A DNA stretch of 64,000 nucleotides, from the NCBI GenBank assembly GCA_963774945.1, contig CAVZHA010000010.1, positions 682,001 through 746,000 on the forward strand. Reading direction: 5' to 3'. Within the stretch, counting starts at the first letter, position 1; each line of letters starts with the position of its first letter. Positions 16,654 through 26,600 of this stretch are shown in pieces. The stretch is from Trebonia sp963774945 (GTDB lineage: Bacteria; Actinomycetota; Actinomycetes; Streptosporangiales; Streptosporangiaceae). The notes under the pieces are model-generated. The model was not told the DNA's origin. It ran no database searches and was given only the letters and a program-made list of their open reading frames with translations. The translations under genes and the position numbers were made by a program.

Positions 16654-17430
16654 ATGCACAGAGCTGCGCGGTTGAGCGCGATCCTCGAACGGCTCGCCGA
16701 TGGTGGATCGGTCGCGGTGGCCGATCTCGCCGATGACCTGGAGACATCCCCCGGCACGATCCGCCGGGACCTGGTGATCCTCGAGCAGCAGCGGCTGCTG
16801 GCGCGCACCCACGGCGGCGCGACCGCGCACGCCGTCTCGTACGAGCTGCCGCTGCGGTACAAGGGCGTCCGCTACGCCGACGAGAAGCGGGGCATCGCCC
16901 GCGAGGCGGCCGAGCAGGTGACCGAGGGGATGGCGGTCGGCCTGACCGGCGGCACGACCGCGACCGAGGTCGGCCGGGCGCTGGCCGGCCGCCAGAAGCT
17001 GACCATCGTCACCAACGCGCTCAACATCGCCTCCGAGCTGGCGGTGCGGCCCGGCATCAAGCTGATCACCACCGGCGGGGTGGCCCGCAGCCAGTCCTAC
17101 GAGCTGTCCGGGCCGATCGCGGAGGCCAGCCTGACCGGCCTCAACCTCAACGTCGCGTTCATCGGCGTCGACGGCATCGACGCGCAGGCCGGCTGCACCA
17201 CCCACCACGAGGTCGAGGCGCACACCAACGCGGTCATGATCGGCTGCGCCCGGCGGGTGGTGGTGGTGGCCGACAGCTCCAAGATCGGCAAGGTCGCGTT
17301 CGCCCGGATCTGCGAGGTGGGCGAGATCAGCGAGCTCATCACCGACGCCGGGGCCGACCCGGAGGCGGTCCGCGCGCTGACCGACGCCGGCGTCAAGGTC
17401 ACGCTGGTGGGCGACCGTCACGAACCCTGA
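16654..17430 (+). CDS. DeoR/GlpR family regulator of the sugar importer
   Basis: 258 residues. HTH: VAVADLADDLETSPGTIRRD, with RTHGGAT behind it. Sensor domain: VGLTGGTTATEVGRALAG, IVTNALNIASELAV, VAFIGVDGIDAQAGCTT and VVVADSSKIGKVAF. It is closely related in layout to the DeoR protein at 11308-12066 but clearly not a recent duplicate. It is divergent from the sugar-binding lipoprotein gene, so it most likely represses the importer until a phosphosugar accumulates. Confidence 0.9.
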   Translation: MHRAARLSAILERLADGGSVAVADLADDLETSPGTIRRDLVILEQQRLLARTHGGATAHAVSYELPLRYKGVRYADEKRGIAREAAEQVTEGMAVGLTGGTTATEVGRALAGRQKLTIVTNALNIASELAVRPGIKLITTGGVARSQSYELSGPIAEASLTGLNLNVAFIGVDGIDAQAGCTTHHEVEAHTNAVMIGCARRVVVVADSSKIGKVAFARICEVGEISELITDAGADPEAVRALTDAGVKVTLVGDRHEP

Positions 17431-17449
17431 CCGGAAATACCGCGTCACG

Positions 17450-17512
17450 CAAGACACCCAAATGGGGGTCACAGTGTCCCTAGTGTCTTGTGGTATCACT
17501 GGGTGATACCAC
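17450..17512. promoter_or_regulatory. Overlapping inverted repeats (terminator and/or operator)
   Basis: CAAGACAC (17450-17457) pairs exactly with GTGTCTTG (17483-17490). Its last G starts a second perfect palindrome, GTGGTATCA-CTGGG-TGATACCAC (17490-17512). The first can end the DeoR transcript; the second, 57 bp before the methyltransferase start, looks like an operator. Confidence 0.55.
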
Positions 17513-17568
17513 CCCCGCACCATTGACGTTGCCGCAGCGCTACTGCAAAGCTGCATTTGGGGGGAACG

Positions 17569-18396
17569 ATGATTGACGACGGGCAATTCGAAGGCACGCA
17601 ACGGAAGGCCGACTGGTTCGACGCCGCCGTGCCCAACCCGGCGCGGGTGGCGGATTTTCTGAATGGCGGCCGTAATAACTTTGACGCCGATCGAAGGACG
17701 GCGCAGACCATGCTCTCGGTCGCGCCCGCGATCGCCGCGATCGTGCCCTTTGTGCTCGCCTTCCACCAGCGCGCGGTGCGTTTCCTCGCCCTCGAGGCCG
17801 GGCGTCAGGCAGTTCCTCGACGTCGGCACCGGCCTGCCCGGCGCCGAGACCGGCCGCGACCTGGTCCAGTCGGTCGACCCGGCCTGCCGGGTCGTGCACG
17901 TCGACAACGACCCGATGGTGCTGACCCATCTGCGGGCGTTCGCGCAGTCCACCGTCGCCGGGGGTGTTCGCCGCGCTCGACGCGAAGCTGACCGACCCGG
18001 CCGCGCTGCTGGCGGGGGCGGCCGAGACGCTGGACTTCCGGCAGCCAGTCGCGCTGCTGCTGCCGTCCTCGCTGCCGTTCATCGCCAGCACCGAGCGGGC
18101 CGCCGGGCTGCTGTCCACGCTGCTGGCGGCGTTCCCGGCCGGGAGCTACCTCGCGCTCTGCCACGTGGCGAGCGACCTCGATCCGGCGGTCGCGGCGGGC
18201 GTCGACTACTGGAACAGGATCTCGGCGCCAGCATTTCACCCCGCGCTCGCGGGCCGAGGTGGCCGCCTTCACCGCCGGGCTTGACGTCGTTGAACCCGGC
18301 CTGGTCCCGGTCAACGAATGGCGCCCGGAATCCGGCGATCCCGTCCCTGGCCGGCCGGTGCCCGTCTATGCGGTGGTCGCGAGGAAAAGGCGCTAA
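17569..18396 (+). pseudogene. SAV2177/DUF574 family SAM-dependent methyltransferase, several frame breaks
   Basis: It starts at ATG 17569 behind GGGGGGAACG. KADWFDAAVPNPARVADFLNG and FHQRAVRFLALEAGRQ are the diagnostic N-terminal motifs of the actinobacterial SAV2177/DUF574 family. The chain then changes frame near 17805 (QFLDVGTGLPGAE, the SAM-binding motif, then CRVVHVDNDPMVLTH), near 17960 (FAALDAKLTDPAAL, PVALLLPSSLPFI) and near 18235 (VNEWRPESGD ... VYAVVARKR), ending at TAA 18394-18396. Rejoined length is about 275 residues, normal for the family. Whether it is decayed or only misread is open. The substrate of the family is unknown. Confidence 0.75.
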
Positions 18397-18411
18397 GCCG
18401 ACGACGCCAGC

Positions 18412-18488
18412 CAGAGCCGAGGTCCGTTCGAAATCAAAGGCATTTGAATTCAAGAGCTTTTGATTTTCGAACGGTCCCGGGCGGCTCT
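18412..18488. terminator. Large AT-rich imperfect palindrome between convergent genes
   Basis: Outer arms AGAGCC/GGCTCT, middle arms CCGTTCGAAATCAAA (18424-18438) and its near complement (18457-18474), and a centre TTGAATTCAA. The whole element is about 75 bp with its axis near 18447. It lies between the convergent methyltransferase and aldehyde dehydrogenase genes and is far more AT-rich than its surroundings. Confidence 0.6.
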
Positions 18489-18508
18489 AGTCGGCCCGAT
18501 AAACCCGG

Positions 18509-20043
18509 TCACCCGAAGGAGACGCCCTGGGCGAGCGGGAGCTCGGTCGAGTAGTTGACCGTGTTGGTCGCGCGGCGCATGTACGACGCGCCAGGCGTCC
18601 GAGCCGGACTCGCGGCCGCCGCCGGTCTCCTTCTCGCCGCCGAACGCGCCGCCGATCTCCGCCCCCGACGGCCCGATGTTGACGTTGGCGATCCCGCAGT
18701 CGGAGCCGTCCGGCGGCGAGGAAGCGCTCGGCCTCGCGCAGGTCGAGGGTGAAGATCGACGAGGACAGACCCTGCGGCACGTCGTTGTGCAGCGCGATCG
18801 CCTCGTCGAGGGTGTCGTAGGTCGAGCACGTACAGGATCGGGGCGAAGGTCTCGCTGCGCACGACGTCGGTCTGGGCCGGCATCGCGACGATCGCGGGCT
18901 CGACGTAGAAGGCGTCCGGCGCCTCGTCGGCCAGCACCCGGCGGCCGCCGGCCACCAGCTTGCCCCCGTCGGCCTGGGCGCGGGCCAGCGCGTCGTCGTA
19001 GCCCCGGTAGGCGGCGGCGTCGATCAGCGGCCCGACCAGCGTCCCGTCCGCCAGCGGCGAGCCGATCGGCAGCGTCCGGTAGGCCGCCGCCAGCCGCCCG
19101 GTCAGCTCGTCGGCGATCGAGCGGTGCACGATCACCCGGCGCAGGGTGGTGCAGCGCTGCCCGGCCGTGCCCGCGGCCGAGAAGACGATGCCGCGCACGG
19201 TCAGGTCGAGGTCGGCCGAGGGCGCGACGATCGCGGCGTTGTTGCCGCCGAGCTCGAGCAGCAGCCGGCCGAAGCGCCCGGCCACCACCGGCGCGACCGC
19301 CCGGCCCATCCGGGTCGAGCCGGTCGCGGACACCAGCGCCACCCGGTGGTCGGCGACCAGCGCCTCGCCGACCTCGGGACCGCCGAAGACGAGCGCGCTG
19401 ACGCCGTCGGGCGCGCCGACCCGGCGGGCCGCCTCGGCCAGCAGCGCCTGGCAGGCGAGCGCGGTCAGCATGCGTCTTCTCCGACGGCTTCCAGACCACC
19501 GCGTCGCCGCAGACCAGGGCGAGGGCGGTGTTCCAGGACCAGACCGCCACCGGGAAGTTGAAGGCGCTGATCACGCCGACCACGCCGAGCGGGTGCCACT
19601 GCTCCATCATCCGGTGGCCGGGGCGCTCGGAGGCGATCGTGAGGCCGAACAGCTGCCGGGACTGGCCGACGGCGAGGTCGCAGATGTCGATCATCTCCTG
19701 CACCTCGCCCAGGCCCTCGGAGCGGATCTTGCCCGCCTCGATCGACACCAGCGCGCCGAGGTCCTCCTTGTGCTCGCGCAGCAGGTCGCCGAGCTCGCGC
19801 ACGAGCTGGCCGCGGACCGGGCCGGGGACCAGCCGCCAGGCCGCGAACGCGTCGGCCGCCCGCGCCGACGATCGCCGCGACCTCGTCCGGCGTGTGCGCC
19901 GGGATCCGGCCGAGCTCGCCGCCGGTCACCGGCGAGCGCGCGATCAGCGCGGCGGCGTCCTGGCCGGCCGCCTGCGGCAGCTCGACGCCGAGCCGGGACA
20001 GCAGGTCCTGGGTCTGCGCCCGCAGCGTGTCATGGTTGAGCAT
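18509..20043 (-). pseudogene. Aldehyde dehydrogenase, probable piperideine-6-carboxylate dehydrogenase, multiple frame breaks
   Basis: It starts at ATG 20043 (LRAQTQDLLSRLGVELPQ). Pieces in three frames give one ALDH chain: DLLREHKEDLGALVSIEAGK, VVGVISAFNFPVAVWSWNTA, WKPSEKT, LVSATGSTRMGRAVAPVVAG, LLLELGGNNAAIVAPSADL (catalytic Glu region), FSAAGTAGQRCTTLRRVIVH (catalytic Cys), and the ending RRATNTVNYSTELPLAQGVSFG. The GTAGQRCTT motif and the ending are those of the ALDH7 (antiquitin/Pcd) family, which oxidises alpha-aminoadipate semialdehyde. The adjacent lysine 6-aminotransferase makes exactly that semialdehyde, supporting lysine-to-aminoadipate conversion. At least four breaks lie near 19865, 19480, 18820 and 18600-18710. 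Confidence 0.8.
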
Positions 20044-20073
20044 TGCCGTTCTCCTACAGTCGTCAGCGCCTGG

Positions 20074-21481
20074 TCAGCGCGCCGGTGAGGCGGTCGGTCG
20101 GGCCTCGGGCCGGGTGCCTACGAGCCTATGCTCCGCCAGGACCCGGTCCAGCGCGGCGAGCGCGCGGTCGAGCTCCGCCGCGCGTCACCGTCAGCGCCGG
20201 GCGGAACCGCAGGCTCGACCGCGCCGCAGCCGAGCATGAGCACGCGCTCCTCGCTCGCGCAGCCGCCGGACGACCTCGTCCCGCAGCTCCGCCGTCGGCA
20301 GCGTGAGCGCGCACATCAGCCCGCGGCCGCGCGGGTGCGCGACCAGCCCGGGGTGCCGCGCGGCGAGGTCGCGCAGCGCCGGCCAGCAGGTGCTCGCCGA
20401 GGGCGGCGGCCCGCTCGATCAGCCCGTCGGCCTCGATGACCTCGAGGATGCGGCGGGAGCGGACCATGTCGGTGAGGTTGCCGCCCCAGGTCGAGTTGAT
20501 GCGCGAGGCGACCCGGAACACGTTGTCCGGCACCTCGTCCACCCGACCGCCCGCCATCACGCCGCAGACCTGGGTCTTCTTGCCGAAGGCGACGACGTCG
20601 GGTGCCAGGCCGAGCTGCTGGTAGACCCACGCGGTGCCGGTCAGGCCGACGCCGGTCTGCACCTCGTCGAGGATGAACAGCGCGTCGAACTCGCGGCACA
20701 GCGCCTGCATCGCCTGCAGGAAGGACGGGCGGAAGTGGTTGTCGCCGCCCTCGCCCTGGATCGGCTCGACGATGAAGCAGGCGATGTCGTGCGGCGCCGA
20801 CCTCGAACGCCCGCGCGCGCGGCCGCCAGCGCCGCGGCCTCGGCCGCGGCCAGCGCGGCCTCGTCGTCGTGCAGGTTGACGGCCGGGGAGGGGATGCGCG
20901 GCCAGTCGAACTTGGGGAACCGCGCGACCTTGACCGGGTCGGTGTTGGTCAGGCTCATCGTGTAGCCGCTGCGCCCGTGGAAGGCGTGCTCCAGGTGCAG
21001 CACCCTGGTGCCGAGGGCGGGGTCGATGCCGTGCGCTCTCGTTCCAGCGGGACTTCCAGTCGAAGGCGATCTTGAGCGCGTTCTCGACCGCCAGCGCGCC
21101 GCCGTCGATGAGGAACAGGTGCGGCAGGGCCGGGTCGCCGAGCACGCGGCAGAAGGTCTCGACGAACCGCGCCATCGGCACCGTGTAGATGTCGGAGTTG
21201 CTCGGCTTGTTGACCGCGACCGCCGCGATCTCGCTCGAGGAACGCGGGATCGCCGGCCAGCGCCGGGTGGTTCATGCCGAGCGCGGACGACGCGAAGAAC
21301 GTGAACAGGTCGAGGTACTCGCGACCCGTCCCGGGCGTCGACCAGCGTCGAGCCGTGCGACCGGTCCAGGTCGAGTACGAACTCGAAGCCGTCGGCGAGC
21401 ATGTGCGCGGCCACCCGCTCGCGGACGGTGCCCGGGTCGAGGGACCGCGCGGTCGGGTGAACCAGGGGTAAGCACTGTCAT
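20074..21481 (-). pseudogene. lat: L-lysine 6-aminotransferase, multiple frame breaks
   Basis: It starts at ATG 21481 (MTVLTPG). Pieces in three frames give AHMLADGFEFVLDLDRSHGS, MNHPALAGDP, YTVPMARFVETFCRVLGDP, LFLIDGGALAVENALKIAFD, YTMSLTNTDPVKVARFPKFD, FIVEPIQGEGGDNHFRPSFL, LFILDEVQTGVGLTGTAWVY, VVAFGKKTQVCGVMAGGR (PLP lysine) and RINSTWGGNLTDMVRS. This is a class III PLP aminotransferase of the Lat group, which converts lysine to aminoadipate semialdehyde (piperideine-6-carboxylate). In a coherent frame the end is RPALTVTRAELDRALAAL and on to TGA 20074-20076. It is encoded upstream of its metabolic partner, the aldehyde dehydrogenase. At least five one-base breaks are inferred. Confidence 0.8.
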
Positions 21482-21998
21482 GTCGGCAGCGTACCCAAAG
21501 ATTATTCCGATATTAAGTCTTGCAACCGTAAATCTATCCGTATAAGGAACCCGGTAACGGATGTTTTGTCATCGTTTCGAGGAACTACGGCCGAACCATG
21601 CCACCGCATGCCGCCACCGCCTGCCTGCACGCAACCTCACGCGCATCCCGCCCCGACTCCCCGGCCATCGCCAACCCACGCGATCGCCGCGCGAAGCCAT
21701 GCCACGGCTGGCCCGACGCGATCCTCACGCGAAGCTTCTGGCCACTACTGACCCACGCTCACGCTCTGGCCACAGCGCGACGCCGCCCCATCGCTCTGCC
21801 GCCCCTGATCGTGCTGCGTTAGGGCGCTCCATACGACCCGAAGTTCACACGCTGACGGAGGCGAGCGATTGGCCGGCGCGCGAGGCGACCCGAACGTCAC
21901 ACGATCACGACGGCGAACGGGCCGGACCGGAGTCGCATCGGTGCCGTTCGAGAAACTGGGCTTGGCTGCACCGATTGCCGGCGGCGCCGCCCGGCCGG
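21482..21998. other. Gene-free region: lat promoter area and C-rich filler
   Basis: Bases 21482-21560 are unusually AT-rich (TTATTCCGATATTAAG and nearby) and should contain the promoter of the lysine aminotransferase gene; TTCC and GGAA flank the patch as an inverted pair. From 21561 to 21998 the + strand is strikingly C-rich with no coding pattern that resembles a known protein. It contains copy B of the 28-bp repeat (21829-21856). Confidence 0.5.
21829..21856 (-). repeat. Dispersed 28-bp repeat, copy B
   Basis: It is the reverse complement of copy A at 8838-8865, with 25 of 28 positions identical, including an exact 16-base block. It lies in gene-free DNA about 140 bp beyond the 3' end of the DeoR gene at 21999. 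Confidence 0.6.
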
Positions 21999-22760
21999 TC
22001 AGGCGCGGTGCACCTCGACCCCGGCCGCCCGCAGCGCCGCCACGGCCGGCTCGGGGGCGGTGTCGTCGGTGACGACCACGTCGAGCGCGGCCAGCGGGCA
22101 GACCACCGCCAGCGCCGCCCGGCCGAACTTGGCGCCGTCCACCGCCAGCACGCTGCGGCCGCCCGACGCCAGCAGCGCCTGCTTGACCGCGGCGTCGCCG
22201 AGGTCGTGGGCCATCACGTCGCCCTCGGGCGACACCCCGCAGCAGCCGAGCACCACGGTGTCGAAGCGCAGCGCCCGGATCCCCGCCAGCGCCAGCGGGC
22301 CCACCATCGCCAGCTCGCCCGGACGGGCCTCGCCTCCCGGCAGCATCAGCCGGACCGACGCCGACCCCGACAGCGCCATCGCCGCGTGCAGCGACATCGG
22401 CATCACCGTCAGCCGGCGGCCGGCCAGCGCCAGCGCCCGCGCCGTCTCGGTCACGGTGGTGCCGCTGTCCAGCCCGACCGCCTCGCCGTCGGCGATCAGC
22501 CCCGCCACCGCCTCCGCGATCCGCCGCTTGCTGCCGGCCGCCTCGATCGCGCGCATCGCGAACGGCAGCTCCTCGCCCCGCATGAGCAGGTTCACCGCCC
22601 CGCCGCGGACCCGCCGCGCGACCCCGCGCTCGACCAGCACGTCCAGGTCGCGCCGGACCGTCAGCTCGGCCGTGCCGAACTCGGCCGCCGCGGCGGCGAC
22701 GTCGACCCGGCCGTCCCGGCGCAGCACCTCGACCAGCTCACTCAACCGCTCGCGACGCAT
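21999..22760 (-). CDS. DeoR/GlpR family regulator
   Basis: 253 residues. HTH: VDVAAAAAEFGTAELTVRRD; then RRVRGGAVNL. Sensor domain: VGLDSGTTVTETARALA, TVMPMSLHAAMAL, VVLGCCGVSPEGDVMAHDLG and VLAVDGAKFGRAAL. It is less similar to the other two DeoR proteins here than they are to each other. It is divergent from an alpha/beta hydrolase gene, with a perfect ATGTTC/GAACAT palindrome between them, and may regulate that gene or itself. Confidence 0.88.
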   Translation of the reverse strand: MRRERLSELVEVLRRDGRVDVAAAAAEFGTAELTVRRDLDVLVERGVARRVRGGAVNLLMRGEELPFAMRAIEAAGSKRRIAEAVAGLIADGEAVGLDSGTTVTETARALALAGRRLTVMPMSLHAAMALSGSASVRLMLPGGEARPGELAMVGPLALAGIRALRFDTVVLGCCGVSPEGDVMAHDLGDAAVKQALLASGGRSVLAVDGAKFGRAALAVVCPLAALDVVVTDDTAPEPAVAALRAAGVEVHRA

Positions 22761-22784
22761 CCATGAACTGATAATACAGGGCCA

Positions 22785-22800
22785 ATGTTCTTGCGAACAT
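22785..22800. promoter_or_regulatory. Palindromic operator ATGTTC-TTGC-GAACAT
   Basis: A 16-bp perfect palindrome lies 25 bp upstream of the DeoR start and 48 bp upstream of the divergent alpha/beta hydrolase start. TTGCGAACA also occurs at about 12213 near the first DeoR gene, which supports a DeoR-type half-site. Confidence 0.6.
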
Positions 22801-22847
22801 CGTTAGTGTGCGATTCGGTCGATCCGCATTCGGGCAGGAGACGCTCT

Positions 22848-23687
22848 GTGACCATTCCGTCTAACCAGGCCATCCGGCCCCGATTTCGCACCATCGACGG
22901 GCTCTCGATCCGCTACGCCGAGAGCGAGGACCGGGCCGATCACGCCCTGCTGCTGAGTCCGTGGCCGGAAAGCCTGTACTGCTACGCGCAGACCTGGTCG
23001 CGGCTGGCCGAGCGCGCGCACCTGGTGGCGATCGACCTGCCCGGGTTCGGTCATTCCGAGCGCCGCGACGGGCTGATGTCCCCGTCGGCGATGGGCGGGT
23101 TCATCATCCGGGTGGCGGACGAGTTCGGGCTCGAGCACCCGCATGTGGTCGGCCCCGACGTCGGCACCGACGCCGCCCTGTTCGCCGCCGCCAGCCAGCC
23201 CGGCCGGCTCCGAACCCTCGTCGTCGGGAGCGGCGGCGCGGCTGTTCCGATCCAGCTCGGCGGGGCCCTTAAGGACTGGGTCGAAGACCCCGACTTCGAG
23301 CGCTACCGGCACGCCGACCCGCGCAAGATCGTCGCCGCCGCGCTGGCGACCATCGAGCGGTACCAGATCCCGCCTGACATCGACGAGGACTACCTCTCGG
23401 GCTACGAGGGCGACCGGTTCTTCGAGTCGATGCGGTACGTCCGCACCTACCCGGAGCAGCTCCCGGTCCTGCGCGATCTGCTGCCCGCCATCCAGACCCC
23501 GGTCCAGCACATTGCCGGCCGCCACGACCGGGCGGTCCCGCCCGCCAACTCCGAGTTCCTCCACCAGCGGCTGCCCCACAGCAAGCTCGACATCATCGAC
23601 GCGGGCCACTTCACCTGGGAAGACAGCCCCGACGAGTTCGCCGCCCTGACCACCGCCTGGTGGTCCGGCGGCTACGCCACCGTCTAG
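22848..23687 (+). CDS. Alpha/beta hydrolase with Asp nucleophile (epoxide hydrolase/dehalogenase-like)
   Basis: 279 residues from GTG 22848, with CAGGAG upstream. LSPWPESLYCY takes the place of the HGxPxS oxyanion motif and resembles the HGWPES of epoxide hydrolases. VAIDLPGFGHSERRDG follows. At the nucleophile elbow the sequence is VVGPDVGTDAALF, that is G-x-D-x-G rather than G-x-S-x-G, so the nucleophile would be Asp as in epoxide hydrolases and haloalkane dehalogenases. The acid is probably Asp in IAGRHDRAVPP and the base His in DAGHFTWEDSPDEFA. The substrate is unknown. It is convergent with the large ATPase gene; their stops are 9 bp apart. Confidence 0.8.
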   Translation: MTIPSNQAIRPRFRTIDGLSIRYAESEDRADHALLLSPWPESLYCYAQTWSRLAERAHLVAIDLPGFGHSERRDGLMSPSAMGGFIIRVADEFGLEHPHVVGPDVGTDAALFAAASQPGRLRTLVVGSGGAAVPIQLGGALKDWVEDPDFERYRHADPRKIVAAALATIERYQIPPDIDEDYLSGYEGDRFFESMRYVRTYPEQLPVLRDLLPAIQTPVQHIAGRHDRAVPPANSEFLHQRLPHSKLDIIDAGHFTWEDSPDEFAALTTAWWSGGYATV

Positions 23688-23696
23688 CGTCAGCGC

Positions 23697-26600
23697 CTAC
23701 TCGCTCGGGCGACGCGGTTCGGAGACGGCCGGGCCCGATGCCAGCGCATCCTGCAGCTGCGCGTTCCGGAACTGGTAGAACGGCCCAGAACGCCGTAGGA
23801 CGCCCCGCTGGTAGGCGTCGTCGAGGAACGCCATCACCCGAAGGGGGAGGTGGCCGCGTGCGGCTAGCCACGGGCGGGCGATCACGAACCTCCCCCAGGC
23901 GGTATAGGCGAGCGACAGAGCCGACGTCACCAGGAGGAGGAAGGCGGCGCTCAAGCCGGCCAGCCCGAGGTGCTCGCGCCCGTAGCCAAGGATGGCGATG
24001 ATCCCGAGCGTCAGGGCGGAACCCACAAGAGCGACCAGTGGGGGCAGCAGGGCCGCCCGGCGGTCGGCCCGCAGGACGGCGCGGGGATCAGCGGACTCGA
24101 GCCGCCTGGCCGGCCGCCCTAGCCGCCGCGGGGCGGGTGATAGCAATGCGGCTGGAATCATGAGGCCCCACGACAGGGTGCCGGCGATCGCGCTGATCGG
24201 AAGGCGCTGAAGATGAAACAGATCAACCGCCGCGACGGCAAGTGCGGCGGCCGGCACAAAGGTGACAGCCAACAGAAGGGGGATTTCGTAGCGGCCGGCA
24301 GCCGGCCCGGCGAGCTGCCACCATGCGATGTCCCGGGTGTGATTTTTGGCCATGCCGCGCGCGATGAACGCCAGGTATCTGCGGGCGGTCGGCGCCTCAT
24401 AGTTTTGGCCGTCGGTCCGGTCCAGCCGGTAGGCGGCCTCGATGAAGTCGTTAAACAGACGCCGCTCGAGCGACCCGTCGTTGGCGACCTGCAGCAGCTC
24501 TGCTGGGTCAGTGGCAGGACTGCTGTAGGCGTCCCGGGCCAGGACCAGCATGAGCGGGGTGCTCAGCGCCTTGGCCGTCGGGGAGCCGTGATCATTCCGT
24601 ATGGCCTCGAAGACGGGCTCCCACCGGCGATCTTCTGACATCGTGCCTGACCTGATGAAGCTGATGGCGGCGGCGGCGGAAATCGGGAGGAGCTCCGCCA
24701 CTGCCGCGCCGGCCAGCGGCCGGCCGGTTCTCCTGGCCAGGTCCGCGTACTCCGCCGTGCGGCTGGTCAGGACCAGACCGCTGCCCAGGGTCTTCTGGTC
24801 GAGCTGCCCGATGGCGTGCGATCGCAAGTTCGCTGGCATCTCGTCCAGGCCGTCGATAATCGGCAGCACAAGGTCGGCGTCGATGAGGCGGCCGACGATA
24901 TCGTGTGACAGGCCGGGATAGTCGTCTTCCAACCGCGCGGCCAGCCAGCTCCGCAGATCCTGATCATGCGGGTCCCACGAGTCCGCCGAGAACAGCAGCG
25001 GGGCCGGGTCACCCGGTCCGGCGGTCTCGCACAGGCTGATAGCAAGCCGGGCGGCGGCCGACGTCTTGCCGGACCCCGACGGCCCGAGGATCACCAGGCG
25101 TTTTCTGCTCTGTCCGAGGAGAACGGCGGGCAGGTCTTCTGACGTGCCCGCGAAAGCCGCCCGCCCGCCGTCCGCCGCGAGGCTGTACCGGTCGGTGAGA
25201 GCCCACCGCACATCGAGCGGTGACGGCTCGAAAAGCCTGCGGCTGGCCAGCTCGGACGTCCACTGGCGGATGACCGATGCCCTGAGTGAGGCCAGGGCGG
25301 TAACGAGCTTGGGATCCAGGGCATCGAGCGCCCGCACGCGCGTATCCCGCTCGGCGGGAGCGTCGCCTGCCCGCAGCCAGGCCGTCCGCTCGCGGTTGAT
25401 CTTCCGTATTAGGGGCTCGATGCCGTCGACCGTGAGCGCGCTCAGCGGTAGCGGTTCTACGGTGTCTCGGACGAATGCGGGGATTTCGCCGTCGGCGAGG
25501 TCGGGCAGCGCGACGGCGAGGAACCGGCCCGGCCGGCGGAGGTAGGCGCGCAGTAGACGCCTGACTTCAGCTTCGCTGGCCTCACCGTAGGCAACCGACG
25601 CCACCACGATCACCAGGTCCGCCGCGTCGAGCTCCGCCGCCTGCCGCTCGCCCCAGGCAGGCGACCGCTGGGCGGGCGGCTGGTCGAGGCGCGCGTCGAT
25701 CCCGGCCTCGCGCAGTAGTGACCACAGATCGCGGACGGACTCGAAATGGGTCGGTGAGTCGAAGGCGTAGCAGATGAACACCCGCGTGGCGGGGCCAGAC
25801 GACAGGCCGGCACCGGCGGCCGGCACGGATTTCTCCCGCTGGAAAAGCTTGAGCAGGTCCCGCCGCTCGGGCTCGGAAGGCGCGGCGCCGAGGGCGCTGA
25901 CCCGCTGATTGGTCAGGTAGCCGGTGATGCGCTCGGTGACCGCGAGGATGGTGTTGAGCTGCTGCGGGCGGTCGCCGACGGTGGCCAGGATCTCCTCATA
26001 GGCGTAAAAGCTCTTGTACGGCACTTCCACTTCGCCCCAGTAGCGCTCCTGATCCGACAGGTGCCACAGGAACTGGCCGAACTTCAGCCGGGCGTAGTCG
26101 CGGCTGGCCTCGAGCTTGTCCTGCTCGCCGTCCTCCACCCGCATCGGGACCGGGAATATGCGGAGCTGGTCTCCGAGGCGCTGGCGTTGGACCGAGGCCG
26201 CGACCGCCGCCGCGCCGTCAACCGCCTGAGTGCTTAGGGTGAAGCAGCTCACCAGGGTGTCCGGCATCTGCACGGTGCAGATGCCGGAGATGTCGCTGAC
26301 CCCGGTCCTGGAGTCGATCAGCACGTAATCGTATTGGCCGCGCATGTTGCGCTTGAGCGCCTGCAGGAACCCGCCGCCGCCGAGCTTCTCGTAGAAGTTA
26401 TTCCAGTCGAACGAGGTCACCTGGGTGGAGTAGAGCTGATCCTGCCGGCCGGCGGGCACCAGGTCGATGGTGCCGTCTCCGGGAAAGCGGTACTCGACCG
26501 ACATCGCGTACGGCTGAATGTCGGCGAAGGCATTGTGCCATCCGGACTCCGCCGTGACCTGCGGGTCGAGTGCGGCCATGGCGAAGTCCCACATGAAGTC

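Noticed and set aside
21561..22766. Possible + strand gene of 401 codons beyond lat
   Set aside because: The second half is antisense of the DeoR gene and the first half is a C-rich stretch rich in His, Pro and Arg with no domain.
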